This document shows, in pieces, positions 1 through 8,888 of a DNA stretch of 64,000 bases. Location of the stretch: assembly GCF_042675745.1 (NCBI RefSeq), contig NZ_JBHTJM010000009.1, positions 124,001-188,000 of the forward strand, read 5' to 3'. The number at the start of each line of letters is the position of its first letter. The stretch's first letter is position 1. The position numbers and the translations under genes were made by a program. The stretch comes from Pseudofulvibacter geojedonensis. Its GTDB lineage: Bacteria > Bacteroidota > Bacteroidia > Flavobacteriales > Flavobacteriaceae. The notes beneath the pieces are model-generated. The model had not been told where the DNA came from. It made no database searches and saw only the letters and a program-made list of their open reading frames with translations.

Positions 1-881
1 ATCCCTAGCATCCATTTTTTGGGTTGACTAATAGCTACTCCTGCACTAAATATAGAAGGTAATTTGTATGTTGTTTCTGCATCATTACCCAAATCAACTA
101 CTTCTGTATCTCTGTAAGATGGCAACCCTGTTGAAGGACTCCAAGTAACCGAAGACAACAATTGTTGGTTTTCAGATTTTAATGACATTTCTGGACTATA
201 GGTTACACCAGTCATTAATTGCAACTTATCATTTAACATCTTTTGATATGCCATTCCAAATTTTAAAGACAAACCAGATAGACGAGACTTATTATACTCT
301 CTTGCGTCATAAGGATCTATATCTGCTTCTATAATTTCAAATGCTTCTTGCTCTATCTTACCAAAATTATAATTGATATCTGCTCCTACAGATAAACTTT
401 TAGTAATATTATATCCTGCAGCTAAAAACACTTTACTTACTCCACCCGAACCTTCAAAACGCTTAGATCCTGCTTCTGCTGTAAACGGATTGGTAAACCC
501 TGTTTTATACCCAACAGAACTATACGGCATTAACCCAAAACTAACGGCCATGTTTTTCATTGGCAAACCAACTGCTAGGTAATCTAAACTAGTAGAAGCA
601 CTATTTGCTTCTTCTGTATTTGTTTTTAGCATATTAAAATTTTGATTCCCTCCTACAGAAAAAGTAGTCAATCTTAATTTACCTAAACCAGCCGGGTTTT
701 GTAGATTTAAATGTATACTATCTGAAAATACACTTATACCACCCATGGCTCTATTTTCTACTGTACCTCTAAACTTCAATTCTCCTAATCCATAAAATGA
801 ATAAGGCGAAGAAGTTCCTTGTTGTGCAACCATTTGTAATGAAAACATAGTTGCAAAAACTATTACAAGATTTTTAATCAT
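1..881 (-). CDS. Outer-membrane beta-barrel protein, 3'-truncated by window edge
   Basis: The reading frame starts at an ATG complementary to 879-881 and stays open to base 1, so at least 293 residues are present and the C-terminus lies outside the window. The N-terminus is a signal peptide (MIKNLVIVFATMFSLQMVAQ) followed by QGTSSPYSFYGLGELKF and then alternating aromatic/polar strands typical of a beta-barrel (SVGGNQNFNML, MAVSFGLMPYSSVGYKTGF, GADINYNFGK). The start codon abuts the TAA stop of coaX with no gap, implying translational coupling. Proteins of this look beside coaX in flavobacteria are annotated as outer-membrane or transport proteins; the substrate is unknown. An outer-membrane location is inferred. 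Confidence 0.75.
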   Translation of the reverse strand, partial: MIKNLVIVFATMFSLQMVAQQGTSSPYSFYGLGELKFRGTVENRAMGGISVFSDSIHLNLQNPAGLGKLRLTTFSVGGNQNFNMLKTNTEEANSASTSLDYLAVGLPMKNMAVSFGLMPYSSVGYKTGFTNPFTAEAGSKRFEGSGGVSKVFLAAGYNITKSLSVGADINYNFGKIEQEAFEIIEADIDPYDAREYNKSRLSGLSLKFGMAYQKMLNDKLQLMTGVTYSPEMSLKSENQQLLSSVTWSPSTGLPSYRDTEVVDLGNDAETTYKLPSIFSAGVAISQPKKWMLG

Positions 882-1610
882 TTAATCTTTATTGATTTCT
901 AAAATTACGTTCAAACCTTCCAGTAAAAAATTCGAATTGGCAAATATGCTACTTTTTAAACTTTTAGCCAAGAAATTCGTGTCGCCACCTGTTAAAATTA
1001 CCGTTAATTCTTTATATCGGTTTTTATATTGAGTTATAACGCCATCTATTTCTTGTACCAAACCATTTACAACTCCTGAATGCATACTTGTAGCTGTAGA
1101 ATCTCCAATAAAATCTTCTATCTGTTCTGGTTTTAAAAGCGGCAATTTAGCAGTTAATTTGTGTAATGCCTCATAACGAATTGTTAAACCTGGTGAAATT
1201 GCCCCTCCTAGGTATTCGTTATTACTATTTAAAAAATCAAAAGTAACGCAAGTTCCAGCGTCTACAACTAATATGTTTTTACCTGGATACTGATGAGCTG
1301 CTGCTGCAATTAGTGCAATTCTATCTACTCCTAAAGTTTTAGGAGTGGCATATAAATTCTTAAAAGGTATTGCTACATCCTTATTTAACACTAATAATTT
1401 GGCTTTTTTATCTATCTCATTTAATCCCTTTTCATCTAAATGAGCTACTGAAGATATAATAGCATGACTTATATCTGGATCATTTTTAAGAATTTTTAAA
1501 CTTTTATTCAAAAGATTCTTCTTCTCTACAACCCATCTCTTTTTTAAGCTATTGTTTTCATAAACAGCTAGTTTAGCTCTTGTATTACCAACATCTATAA
1601 TTAAATGCAT
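882..1610 (-). CDS. coaX: Type III pantothenate kinase
   Basis: This enzyme phosphorylates pantothenate, the first step of coenzyme A synthesis, in the cytoplasm. The 242-aa length fits the CoaX family of the ASKHA superfamily. Visible motifs are DVGNTRAKLAVYENN at residues 6-20 (phosphate-binding loop with the metal-binding Asp), GVDR at 94-97, DAGTC at 117-121 and GGAISPG at 135-141. The stop codon directly abuts the ATG of the outer-membrane protein gene downstream, so the two are co-transcribed. A TAnnTTTG-like element (TATCTTTA on the minus strand, 1637-1630) lies just upstream of the start. CoaX enzymes differ from CoaA in being insensitive to CoA feedback. Confidence 0.95.
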   Translation of the reverse strand: MHLIIDVGNTRAKLAVYENNSLKKRWVVEKKNLLNKSLKILKNDPDISHAIISSVAHLDEKGLNEIDKKAKLLVLNKDVAIPFKNLYATPKTLGVDRIALIAAAAHQYPGKNILVVDAGTCVTFDFLNSNNEYLGGAISPGLTIRYEALHKLTAKLPLLKPEQIEDFIGDSTATSMHSGVVNGLVQEIDGVITQYKNRYKELTVILTGGDTNFLAKSLKSSIFANSNFLLEGLNVILEINKD

Positions 1611-1661
1611 CTGTATTTTTTTAAAAAGCTAAAGATACGGAAGAAAAAAAAGAAAAAAATG

Positions 1662-1693
1662 TTTTGCTTAAGTAAAAAACAGTCTTATATTTG
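1662..1693 (+). promoter_or_regulatory. Promoter of tRNA-Phe
   Basis: A TTTTG at 1662-1666 and TATATTTG at 1686-1693 are separated by 19 nt. This matches the Bacteroidota housekeeping promoter (TTTG at -33, TAnnTTTG at -7). The tRNA begins 16 nt after the -7 element. Confidence 0.75.
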
Positions 1694-1709
1694 CACCCGC
1701 AATAGCACT

Positions 1710-1785
1710 GGTGCCTTAGCTCAGTTGGTAGAGCAAAGGACTGAAAATCCTTGTGTCCCTGGTTCGATTCCTGGAGGCACCACCA
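1710..1785 (+). tRNA. tRNA-Phe (anticodon GAA)
   Basis: A complete cloverleaf: acceptor GGTGCCT pairs with AGGCACC (1775-1781), D-arm GCTC/GAGC, anticodon stem AAGGA/TCCTT around the loop CTGAAAA (anticodon GAA), and T-arm CCTGG-TTCGATT-CCTGG. The T-stem has a U-U mismatch at its central pair. The discriminator A at 1782 is followed by a CCA at 1783-1785, so CCA appears genome-encoded here, unlike the two Leu tRNAs in this window. A terminator follows directly. Confidence 0.97.
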
Positions 1786-1790
1786 GAAAA

Positions 1791-1820
1791 GCCTTAAACA
1801 ATTGTTTAAGGCTTTTTTTT
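1791..1820 (+). terminator. Rho-independent terminator of tRNA-Phe
   Basis: A perfect 22-bp palindrome (arms GCCTTAAACAA and TTGTTTAAGGC) is followed by eight T residues, starting 5 nt after the tRNA. Confidence 0.9.
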
Positions 1821-1843
1821 GATCTTTACTTTCTACAATGAAA

Positions 1844-1879
1844 CATAAAAAAAAGAGATAAACAGAAGTTTATCTCTTT
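1844..1879 (-). terminator. Terminator of the TonB receptor/DUF5689 operon
   Basis: A 12-bp stem AAAGAGATAAAC (1852-1863) / GTTTATCTCTTT (1868-1879) with a 4-nt loop. Read on the minus strand it is followed by a T-rich run, and it lies 22 nt beyond the stop of the lipoprotein gene. Confidence 0.85.
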
Positions 1880-1900
1880 CTTATATTAGTTTAAAATATA

Positions 1901-3202
1901 TTATTGCTCTACAATTTGAACAGCATCAACTTGCCATGTAGCAGCCCCACCAGATGTAGTTGAAACATATTTAAATGCCACATATACATTACCTCCAACA
2001 GCAGCAGACAAGTCTAAATCTCCTGATTGAGTCCAAGACGACCAACTTCCAGTATTAGTATCTAAAGTTGGATTTAAAGCCGTCCATGTAGCTGTACTTG
2101 GATCTCCCATTTCATCGTAATCTACAGAATAATAAACCTCTAAATCTAAACCACTATAACGCTTAAGGTTTTCAAAAGACAATATTGGCGTAGTTGCACT
2201 AGACAAATCTATTGCTGGAGATATTAACCAATCTTCGTTATCTTGAGGACCACCGCTAAATCCAGACATACGAGCTACAGGATCAGAAGCATTAAAAGTA
2301 TCTATATACCAGTTTTGAGAACCAATAACACTGATGTTTTCCCAAGCATCTAAATTTGCAAAGTCTTCAAAAAACAACGGATCACATCTATTCTCTGAAA
2401 AATTAAAATCTTCAACATCTCTAATAAATAATTGCTTGTCTGAATTATACTGAGCAAGTACTGCAACTAATGATCCTTTTAACTGAGGCATTAACTGATT
2501 TTTAAAATCGGCAAAACCACTATTTCTCAATATAATTGTTGAGTTATCTGCACAACTGATTATATTTCTATTAACAGAAAAAGTATTATCTGGGTTAGCA
2601 TATGCATTCCCTACTTCTGAAACAGGTACCTGAACATCGTCTAACTGAATTAAAACACTGTTAGAAACTAAACCAGCTTGCACATCAGCAATAGTTGTTA
2701 ACTTAGGCACAATAGTAGCCACTTCTGTAGAACGAATAATGCTATTTGGAGCTTCTAACTCGGGAATTCTTTCTAAATCAACACCACTCGCTTTACCAAT
2801 TGCCATCACTCCATTAGAATCAGACAAAGCTAAACCAGCTAGTTTAATATAAACTTTTCTACCTAAATCATACTTTAAGTAAGTATCCGTCATGTCAATA
2901 TCAATTCTAAATCCTAAAGTTGGATTTTCTGGTGCATCTTGAACATACACATTCTTATAGATATTACCTGATTGATCTGAAGACACCACGTAACCCTCTA
3001 AAATTAAATCTGAATCTTCAGGAAAAGTCACTATAGACCCTGTATACATTTGTGATACAATTGCAAACGTAGTGTTTGCGGTTAAACCAGGATCAACCTC
3101 AGTAATAACTGGTGTATTAAAATCATCGTCTTGCACGCAAGCTGTAAAAGCTATAGCTGCAATTAAAGCGGTTATTATTTTTAAATATTTTATTGTTTTC
3201 AT
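1901..3202 (-). CDS. DUF5689 / choice-of-anchor J lipoprotein
   Basis: A 433-aa surface lipoprotein of unknown biochemical role. The N-terminus is a lipoprotein signal ending in the lipobox FTAC (Cys about residue 22) followed by QDDD, an acidic stretch that in Bacteroidota often marks surface export. Residues about 40-260 resemble the OB-fold-like DUF5689 region (the Gly-Tyr-Val-Val-Ser-Ser-Asp segment and KVYIKLAGL are characteristic). Residues about 275-430 form a choice-of-anchor J, jelly-roll-like domain (FFEDFANLDAW, DNEDWLISPAIDLS). It lies 60 nt downstream of a TonB-dependent receptor and is probably its surface partner. DUF5689 is often seen with secreted nucleases, and an EEP-family nuclease is encoded divergently; the functional link is inference. 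Confidence 0.85.
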   Translation of the reverse strand: MKTIKYLKIITALIAAIAFTACVQDDDFNTPVITEVDPGLTANTTFAIVSQMYTGSIVTFPEDSDLILEGYVVSSDQSGNIYKNVYVQDAPENPTLGFRIDIDMTDTYLKYDLGRKVYIKLAGLALSDSNGVMAIGKASGVDLERIPELEAPNSIIRSTEVATIVPKLTTIADVQAGLVSNSVLIQLDDVQVPVSEVGNAYANPDNTFSVNRNIISCADNSTIILRNSGFADFKNQLMPQLKGSLVAVLAQYNSDKQLFIRDVEDFNFSENRCDPLFFEDFANLDAWENISVIGSQNWYIDTFNASDPVARMSGFSGGPQDNEDWLISPAIDLSSATTPILSFENLKRYSGLDLEVYYSVDYDEMGDPSTATWTALNPTLDTNTGSWSSWTQSGDLDLSAAVGGNVYVAFKYVSTTSGGAATWQVDAVQIVEQ

Positions 3203-3262
3203 TTTAATTTATTTTGTCTATTATAAGATACAAAAAAACTGTATCGGTTGCGTTGTTATTTG

Positions 3263-6007
3263 TTAAAATCTAAGATATAGATTCATGAAGTAAGTTGTTC
3301 CTCTACCAAACCAATATTTTGGACCGAATAAACGTTTAGAACGCTGAGTATCTTCAAGTAAATTAGTATAATTTGCACTTCTACTCTGTTCGTAACCACC
3401 TGTTTTATATGTCTCTCCAAAAACATTATTGATACTAGCAAAGAACCCTATATACTTGTCATTTATCTTCCATGATTTACCTCCAACTAAATTCACTAAC
3501 ATGTAATCATCAAACTGTTCTTGTTGCAATAACTCTCTCGCTATGTTTTCATCATAATCAGAAATTTGGATTCCATCTTGATCTAAACCAAAATTAGCGG
3601 TTCTTGTAATAGCAGCAACGTCTAAATATGCATGTGAGAAAAAGTTAGCCGTAGCTCCAAACCACCAATATTTAGGGTCTCTATACTCAAAACCAATGCT
3701 TCCAGCTCTTTGAGGCCCACCAGCTATATTATAGTCTTTTAAATATGCTTTCCCTAAATCTTGTGTACCGTTAAAATCATCTGAACTTAAATAAAGGTTA
3801 GGATTATTATTATAGATTGATTGCCCAACAGCCAAAGCACCTTTTAACTTAATAGTTGGGGTTACTTGTGCTTCTGCTCCAAACTCAACCCCCATATTTC
3901 TTTTATCTACCCCTGTTAAAGCTTCCTGAACAAAAGCCTGTGCATCAGAGAAATTTTGAATTGACAACCCATCAGCATAGTAAAAAGCAACTTCAGTAGC
4001 GTCTTCTATTGTAGAATAATATCCTGTTAAACGAGTTTTTAACATTGAAGACCTAAATATATAACTTGCATCAAAAGACGTGGTTTTTACTTCTGATAAA
4101 TTATTTACAATATCGTTATTTTGCCTAGAGTTAGAAAAAGAATTTCTGATAGTAGGCGCATCTTGTGAATACACACCATTTACATCAATTAAATGTTTTC
4201 CAGAAATCTTATACGTAAACCCTGCTTTTCCTCCAAACTTATCAAACTCCAACTTATCACCTTTACCTAAAGAGTTTCCTACAAAAGCACCGTTTTCATA
4301 AAGCCCTTCTCTTTGATGAGAGGTCTGACCGAACTGACCTCCAACATAAAAATCTATTTTACTATACTTAAATTGTGCCTGAGCAAAAGCATCATAGGTA
4401 CTAGACATTATGTTATAATTATATCTAAATGTATCTCCTTCTTGGATAACTCTTGAAGGTGTCTGCGTATTATTATCGAAGTTATCAAAATAATCAATAT
4501 CTAAATACCCTGTACCTCCTAATAAATCTAATGCCTTGGCATAATTATGAGATTTTAAAGTTGAGTAGTTTAAAGATGCGTTTAAAGAAATATTTTCAGC
4601 CAATTCAGTATTCAATATAGTATTGAAGGACCATTGCTTGTCATCATTTCTATCTTCATATAATAAATATACATCAGAAAAATTTTGTGAATTTGCACTT
4701 GCATTATCAGCATACATCTGATTCCAATCTATTTGCCCATCACTTAAAAACTCTTGCTCTAACAAATAAGCATTAGCTAAAGAGGTAGTTGATTGGTCAA
4801 AAGCCAACGCATAACTAGGTAAGTTTCTATAATAAGTTGGATCTGGATTTGCCCCATTAAAGTCTAAACGACTATTACCAATATGACCAAATTGATGAGC
4901 TATATTGGTGTTTAGAGTAGTCTTATCACTTATATTCCAATAGTGATTTAACATCAATATAGGCTCTTCGATTTCTCTAATTCTAGAGTTTCTAATTTCC
5001 CCATCTTGATATCCCCAATAAGAGTTATACTGTCTTCCTTTTAACTCGAAAACTTCTTGAGTCATTGGGGCTGACTTACCTCTTCTATTTGGTGTATATA
5101 TTGAGGTAAAGTTAATACTATGCTTATCATTAATCTTCTTTTCAACAGAAGCAAAAACAGAATTAGCATCATAAACTGTACCGTCCATGTACCCTTCTTC
5201 TCCCCATCTTCTACCTGCAGATAAAGCAAAAGACCATCCATCTTCTCTAACTCCAGAAGCATAAGTAGCCATTACTCTATTTCTATAACTTCTGTTAGAT
5301 GAAGCATAAGAAACACGTGCTCCTTTTCGATAAGATGAAGCTCTTGTGTTAATGTTGGTAGTTCCTAAAATACCTCCAAAGCTATATTCATTTGCTTTAG
5401 AACCATTAGTAAAATCTTGATTACGCATTACATCGTTAATACCTCCCCAATTACTCCATTGAGGCCTACCATTAAATGCTTTGTTCATTCTGATTCCATT
5501 TAACATCATTTGTCCGTTCTCAGAATCTAATCCTCGAACCCTAAAAAATGTCCCACTAAAATCAAAAGCTGCTGCCCTAGCAAACACATCCCTAGACGCT
5601 TGAAGTACTCCAGATGTATTAGATGCTACAGCATCATCATCATTAAGCTCATCATCTGATAAAGAAATTGTGAAATCATTAATTTCACCTGCATCTTCTT
5701 TAATAACTACTGTAGCCATGTCTAAGACTTTGCCTTCTTCAATAATTATTGCGAATCTTTTTGGGAAAAACCCGTTCTTGCTTACAATAAGCATTTGATC
5801 TCCTAAAGGTAATCCTTCGGAGAAATTAAATTGACCTTGATCATCTGTTTTTTTCGTCAAGGTTGTGCCTTGAATAGACACTGACACATCGGATACTGGC
5901 TCAGTAGTTTCTGAATCTATGATCACACCTTTTACCACTGTTTGTTGTGCGTGCATAAATACAATACTGAACAGTCCGAATAATAATGTCAAAACTGTTT
6001 TTTTCAT
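3263..6007 (-). CDS. TonB-dependent receptor with carboxypeptidase-like regulatory domain
   Basis: A 914-aa outer-membrane transporter. A signal peptide (MKKTVLTLLFGLFSIVFMHA) precedes a CarboxypepD_reg-like beta-sandwich at about residues 24-100 (VVKGVIIDSETTEPVSDVSV). A plug domain follows at about 120-230 (FRVRGLDSENGQMMLNGIRM), then a 22-strand-type barrel ending in an aromatic residue (NLYLRF). No SusD homologue is encoded next to it; instead the partner downstream is the DUF5689 lipoprotein. This argues against classical polysaccharide uptake. The ligand is unknown; nucleic-acid fragments or phosphate-containing compounds are a guess from the neighbouring nuclease. Confidence 0.93.
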   Translation of the reverse strand: MKKTVLTLLFGLFSIVFMHAQQTVVKGVIIDSETTEPVSDVSVSIQGTTLTKKTDDQGQFNFSEGLPLGDQMLIVSKNGFFPKRFAIIIEEGKVLDMATVVIKEDAGEINDFTISLSDDELNDDDAVASNTSGVLQASRDVFARAAAFDFSGTFFRVRGLDSENGQMMLNGIRMNKAFNGRPQWSNWGGINDVMRNQDFTNGSKANEYSFGGILGTTNINTRASSYRKGARVSYASSNRSYRNRVMATYASGVREDGWSFALSAGRRWGEEGYMDGTVYDANSVFASVEKKINDKHSINFTSIYTPNRRGKSAPMTQEVFELKGRQYNSYWGYQDGEIRNSRIREIEEPILMLNHYWNISDKTTLNTNIAHQFGHIGNSRLDFNGANPDPTYYRNLPSYALAFDQSTTSLANAYLLEQEFLSDGQIDWNQMYADNASANSQNFSDVYLLYEDRNDDKQWSFNTILNTELAENISLNASLNYSTLKSHNYAKALDLLGGTGYLDIDYFDNFDNNTQTPSRVIQEGDTFRYNYNIMSSTYDAFAQAQFKYSKIDFYVGGQFGQTSHQREGLYENGAFVGNSLGKGDKLEFDKFGGKAGFTYKISGKHLIDVNGVYSQDAPTIRNSFSNSRQNNDIVNNLSEVKTTSFDASYIFRSSMLKTRLTGYYSTIEDATEVAFYYADGLSIQNFSDAQAFVQEALTGVDKRNMGVEFGAEAQVTPTIKLKGALAVGQSIYNNNPNLYLSSDDFNGTQDLGKAYLKDYNIAGGPQRAGSIGFEYRDPKYWWFGATANFFSHAYLDVAAITRTANFGLDQDGIQISDYDENIARELLQQEQFDDYMLVNLVGGKSWKINDKYIGFFASINNVFGETYKTGGYEQSRSANYTNLLEDTQRSKRLFGPKYWFGRGTTYFMNLYLRF

Positions 6008-6064
6008 AAGTAAATAACTGATTAATAAATAGTTTTAAGTTAAGAAATTATTATTTCCAGTCTG

Positions 6065-6072
6065 CAAAACTA
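6065..6072 (-). promoter_or_regulatory. Putative -7 element of the TonB receptor operon
   Basis: TAGTTTTG read on the minus strand matches TAnnTTTG and lies about 58 nt upstream of the receptor start. No convincing -33 TTTG is visible at the expected distance. Confidence 0.45.
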
Positions 6073-6190
6073 CATTATTTATAATAAATAACTACTTTTG
6101 GCGCAGAATTTGGAGTGGATTTTACAATTATTTAATACAGCTTTACTATAAAACCTAGCGATTTTATAGGTATAGCCTTAAATTACAATT

Positions 6191-7246
6191 ATGAATACAA
6201 AAAAACTTTTACTTACTTTTTTAGTAGCTTTAATTTGTGTTAGTGGTTTTTCACAAAAAAAGCGTTACAAAATCAACACAGTTGCATTTTACAACTTAGA
6301 AAACTTATTCGACACCATTAATGACCCTAATAAATTGGACGAAAAAAGTCCTATTATGGAAATGAGCGAAAAAGAACGTGGCAAAGTGTATTGGAAAAAA
6401 ATACACAATATGGCACGTGTTATTTCTGAAATTGGTGTTGATGAAAAACTAAACCCTAACACTCCTGCAGTAATTGGTGTTTGCGAAGTTGAAAACAAAG
6501 CAGTGTTAGAAGATTTAATTAATGATAAACAATTAAAAGATAAAAAATACGATATCATACATTTTGATTCTCCAGACGCAAGAAGTATTGATGTAGGTTT
6601 TTTATATCAAACTAATTTATTTAAGCCTATAAACTATAGCAAGCATGAATTACTACTATATAATGACAATAAGGAACGTATTTTTACCAGAGACCAATTG
6701 TTAGTAAGTGGTAAATTAGAAGGTGAAATGATGCACTTTATTGTTAACCACTGGCCGTCTAGAAGAGGGGGTGAAGCAAGAAGTAGACCTAAAAGAGTGA
6801 AAGCTGCTCAGTTGACTAAAAAAATTGTTGACTCCTTACAAACGATAGATCCATATGCTAAAATTGTGATTATGGGAGATTTAAATGATGATCCTTTTAA
6901 CGCAAGTGTAAAAAAAGTTTTAAAGGCAAAACAAAAGAAAGAAGAGGTTGGTTTAAAAGGAATTTACAACCCAATGATGGGAATGGCTAAAAAAGGAATG
7001 GGAACTTTAGCTTATAGAGATGCCTTAAATATTTTTGACCAAATTATGTTCACCAAACCTTTCTTAGATAAGGATTATTCTTCTTTTAAAATTTACAAAA
7101 CTGGAATATACAACCCTGCTTATATGACCAATAAAAAAGGTCGTTATAAAGGTTATCCTTTTAGAAGTTTTGTTGGAGCTACTTGGACAGGCGGTTATGG
7201 AGATCACTTTCCGGTTTATACTTATTTAATTAAAGAGGTTCAGTAA
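6191..7246 (+). CDS. Secreted endonuclease/exonuclease/phosphatase family protein
   Basis: A 351-aa metal-dependent phosphodiesterase/nuclease fold of the EEP (DNase I-like) superfamily. A signal peptide (MNTKKLLLTFLVALICVSGF-SQ) predicts export. The EEP signature motifs are in order: NLENLFD near residue 35 (Asn of the metal site), the ICEVEN-type Glu motif near 98 (GVCEVEN), NHWPSRRGGE at 186-195 with the catalytic His187, GDLNDDP near 227 (Asp/Asn) and GDHFPV at 337-342 with the terminal Asp-His. All catalytic residues are present. It is transcribed divergently from the TonB receptor/DUF5689 pair. DNA or RNA is a likely substrate, but lipid or sugar phosphates cannot be excluded. Confidence 0.88.
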   Translation: MNTKKLLLTFLVALICVSGFSQKKRYKINTVAFYNLENLFDTINDPNKLDEKSPIMEMSEKERGKVYWKKIHNMARVISEIGVDEKLNPNTPAVIGVCEVENKAVLEDLINDKQLKDKKYDIIHFDSPDARSIDVGFLYQTNLFKPINYSKHELLLYNDNKERIFTRDQLLVSGKLEGEMMHFIVNHWPSRRGGEARSRPKRVKAAQLTKKIVDSLQTIDPYAKIVIMGDLNDDPFNASVKKVLKAKQKKEEVGLKGIYNPMMGMAKKGMGTLAYRDALNIFDQIMFTKPFLDKDYSSFKIYKTGIYNPAYMTNKKGRYKGYPFRSFVGATWTGGYGDHFPVYTYLIKEVQ

Positions 7247-7268
7247 AAAAATATAAAATCACAATAAA

Positions 7269-7298
7269 AAAATGCCGCTATAATAGCGGCATTTTTTT
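7269..7298. terminator. Bidirectional terminator between the EEP nuclease and glyS
   Basis: The stem AATGCCGCTA / TAGCGGCATT with a 3-nt loop is flanked by A-runs on the left and T-runs on the right, so it can stop transcription from both convergent genes. Confidence 0.9.
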
Positions 7299-7325
7299 AT
7301 AAATATTGTTTAGATAAATGTTAGG

Positions 7326-8867
7326 CTACATTTTAGTCAACCAGTTTCTCATATTTACCTCGTTATCAATAATAGCTTTTAACTCTTCTATTTTAACACG
7401 TTTTTGTTCCATTGTATCTCTATGACGAATAGTTACTGTATTATCTTCTAAAGAATCGTGATCTACTGTAATACAAAATGGTGTTCCTGCAGCATCTTGA
7501 CGTCTATACCTTCTACCCACTGCATCTTTTTCATCATAAATTACATTAAAATCCCACTTTAAATCTTCTACAATTTTTCTAGCCATTTCTGGCAAACCAT
7601 CTTTTTTAACTAATGGAAAAATTGCTGCTTTAACTGGCGCTAAAACTGCCGGTAAACGCAACACGGTTCTGGTTGTATTATTTTCTAATTCTTCTTCTTG
7701 TAATGCCTTAGAGAATACTGCTAAAAACATTCTATCTAAACCAATAGATGTTTCTACTACATATGGTACATAGCTTTCATTTTCTTCATGATCGAAGTAC
7801 TGAAGCTTTTTACCTGAATGTTCTTCATGAGCTTTTAAATCGAAATCTGTTCTAGAGTGAATTCCTTCTAATTCTTTAAAACCAAACGAGAAGTTAAACT
7901 CAATATCAGCTGCAGCATCTGCGTAATGCGCTAGCTTTTCATGATCGTGAAAACGATAGTTTTCCTCTCCAAACCCTAAAGACAAATGCCAGTTTAAACG
8001 TGTTTCTTTCCACTTATCATACCATTCCATTTGAGTTCCTGGCTTTACAAAAAATTGCATCTCCATTTGTTCAAACTCTCGCATTCTAAAAATAAATTGT
8101 CTTGCAACAATCTCGTTTCTAAAAGCCTTACCGGTTTGAGCTATACCAAAAGGAATTTTCATTCTACCTGTTTTCTGAACATTAGAAAAGTTCACAAAAA
8201 TACCTTGAGCAGTTTCTGGACGCAAGTATAAATCCATTGCCGAGTCTGCAGAAGCTCCTAGCTTAGTACCAAACATTAAATTGAACTGACGAACATCTGT
8301 CCAATTCTTAGATCCAGAAATAGGACAAGCAATTCCTAACTCTTCAATAAACTCTTTTACCTCAGCTAATCTTTCTTCACTTAACAACAGCCCTAGTTTA
8401 TCTAGAATAGCTTGTTTTTCTGCTCTATATTTTAAAACTTTTGGATTCGTTTCTTCGAACTGTTTTTGATCAAAATCATCTCCAAAACGTTTAGCAGCTT
8501 TCTTAATTTCTTTTTGAGCTTTTGTTTCTAACTTCTCTGCATGGTCTTCAACTAAAACATCTGCTCTATATCTCTTCTTAGAATCTTTGTTATCTATTAA
8601 TGGATCATTAAAAGCATCTACATGGCCTGAAGCCTTCCAAGTTGTTGGATGCATAAAAATAGCTGCATCAATCCCAACTATATTTCCATGCAATTGCACC
8701 ATTGATTTCCACCAATATTCACGAATATTCTTTTTTAATTCTGCTCCATTTTGAGCATAATCGTAAACGGCACTTAAACCGTCGTAAATCTCACTTGATT
8801 GAAATATATATCCATACTCCTTTGCGTGAGCTATAACCTTTTTAAAATGATCTTCTTGCTTTGCCAT
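7326..8867 (-). CDS. glyS: Glycine--tRNA ligase (alpha2 type)
   Basis: Charges tRNA-Gly with glycine. The 513-aa single-chain class II synthetase is the homodimeric form found in Bacteroidota, not the GlyQ/GlyS heterotetramer. Visible features are the N-terminal YGYIFQSSEIYDGLSAVYDY (motif 1 region), the FGTKLGASADSAMDLYLRPETAQGIFVNF segment, motif 2 FRNEIVARQFIFRMREFEQME, and motif 3 TSIGLDRMFLAVF. The C-terminal anticodon-binding domain begins at about residue 400 (APVKAAIFPLVKK...RYRRQDAAGTPFCI). It starts 21 nt downstream of the MATE gene stop, so it may be the last gene of the M20-hydrolase-MATE run. Confidence 0.97.
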   Translation of the reverse strand: MAKQEDHFKKVIAHAKEYGYIFQSSEIYDGLSAVYDYAQNGAELKKNIREYWWKSMVQLHGNIVGIDAAIFMHPTTWKASGHVDAFNDPLIDNKDSKKRYRADVLVEDHAEKLETKAQKEIKKAAKRFGDDFDQKQFEETNPKVLKYRAEKQAILDKLGLLLSEERLAEVKEFIEELGIACPISGSKNWTDVRQFNLMFGTKLGASADSAMDLYLRPETAQGIFVNFSNVQKTGRMKIPFGIAQTGKAFRNEIVARQFIFRMREFEQMEMQFFVKPGTQMEWYDKWKETRLNWHLSLGFGEENYRFHDHEKLAHYADAAADIEFNFSFGFKELEGIHSRTDFDLKAHEEHSGKKLQYFDHEENESYVPYVVETSIGLDRMFLAVFSKALQEEELENNTTRTVLRLPAVLAPVKAAIFPLVKKDGLPEMARKIVEDLKWDFNVIYDEKDAVGRRYRRQDAAGTPFCITVDHDSLEDNTVTIRHRDTMEQKRVKIEELKAIIDNEVNMRNWLTKM

Positions 8868-8888
8868 TCTGCAAAAATATAAAACCTA

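Noticed and set aside
1605..1841. 78-codon plus-strand frame across tRNA-Phe and its terminator
   Set aside because: It translates promoter, tRNA and terminator sequence and cannot be a gene.
1901..6007. SusC/SusD polysaccharide utilisation locus
   Set aside because: The receptor is TonB-dependent, but the partner is a DUF5689 lipoprotein with no SusD features and there are no glycoside hydrolases nearby.
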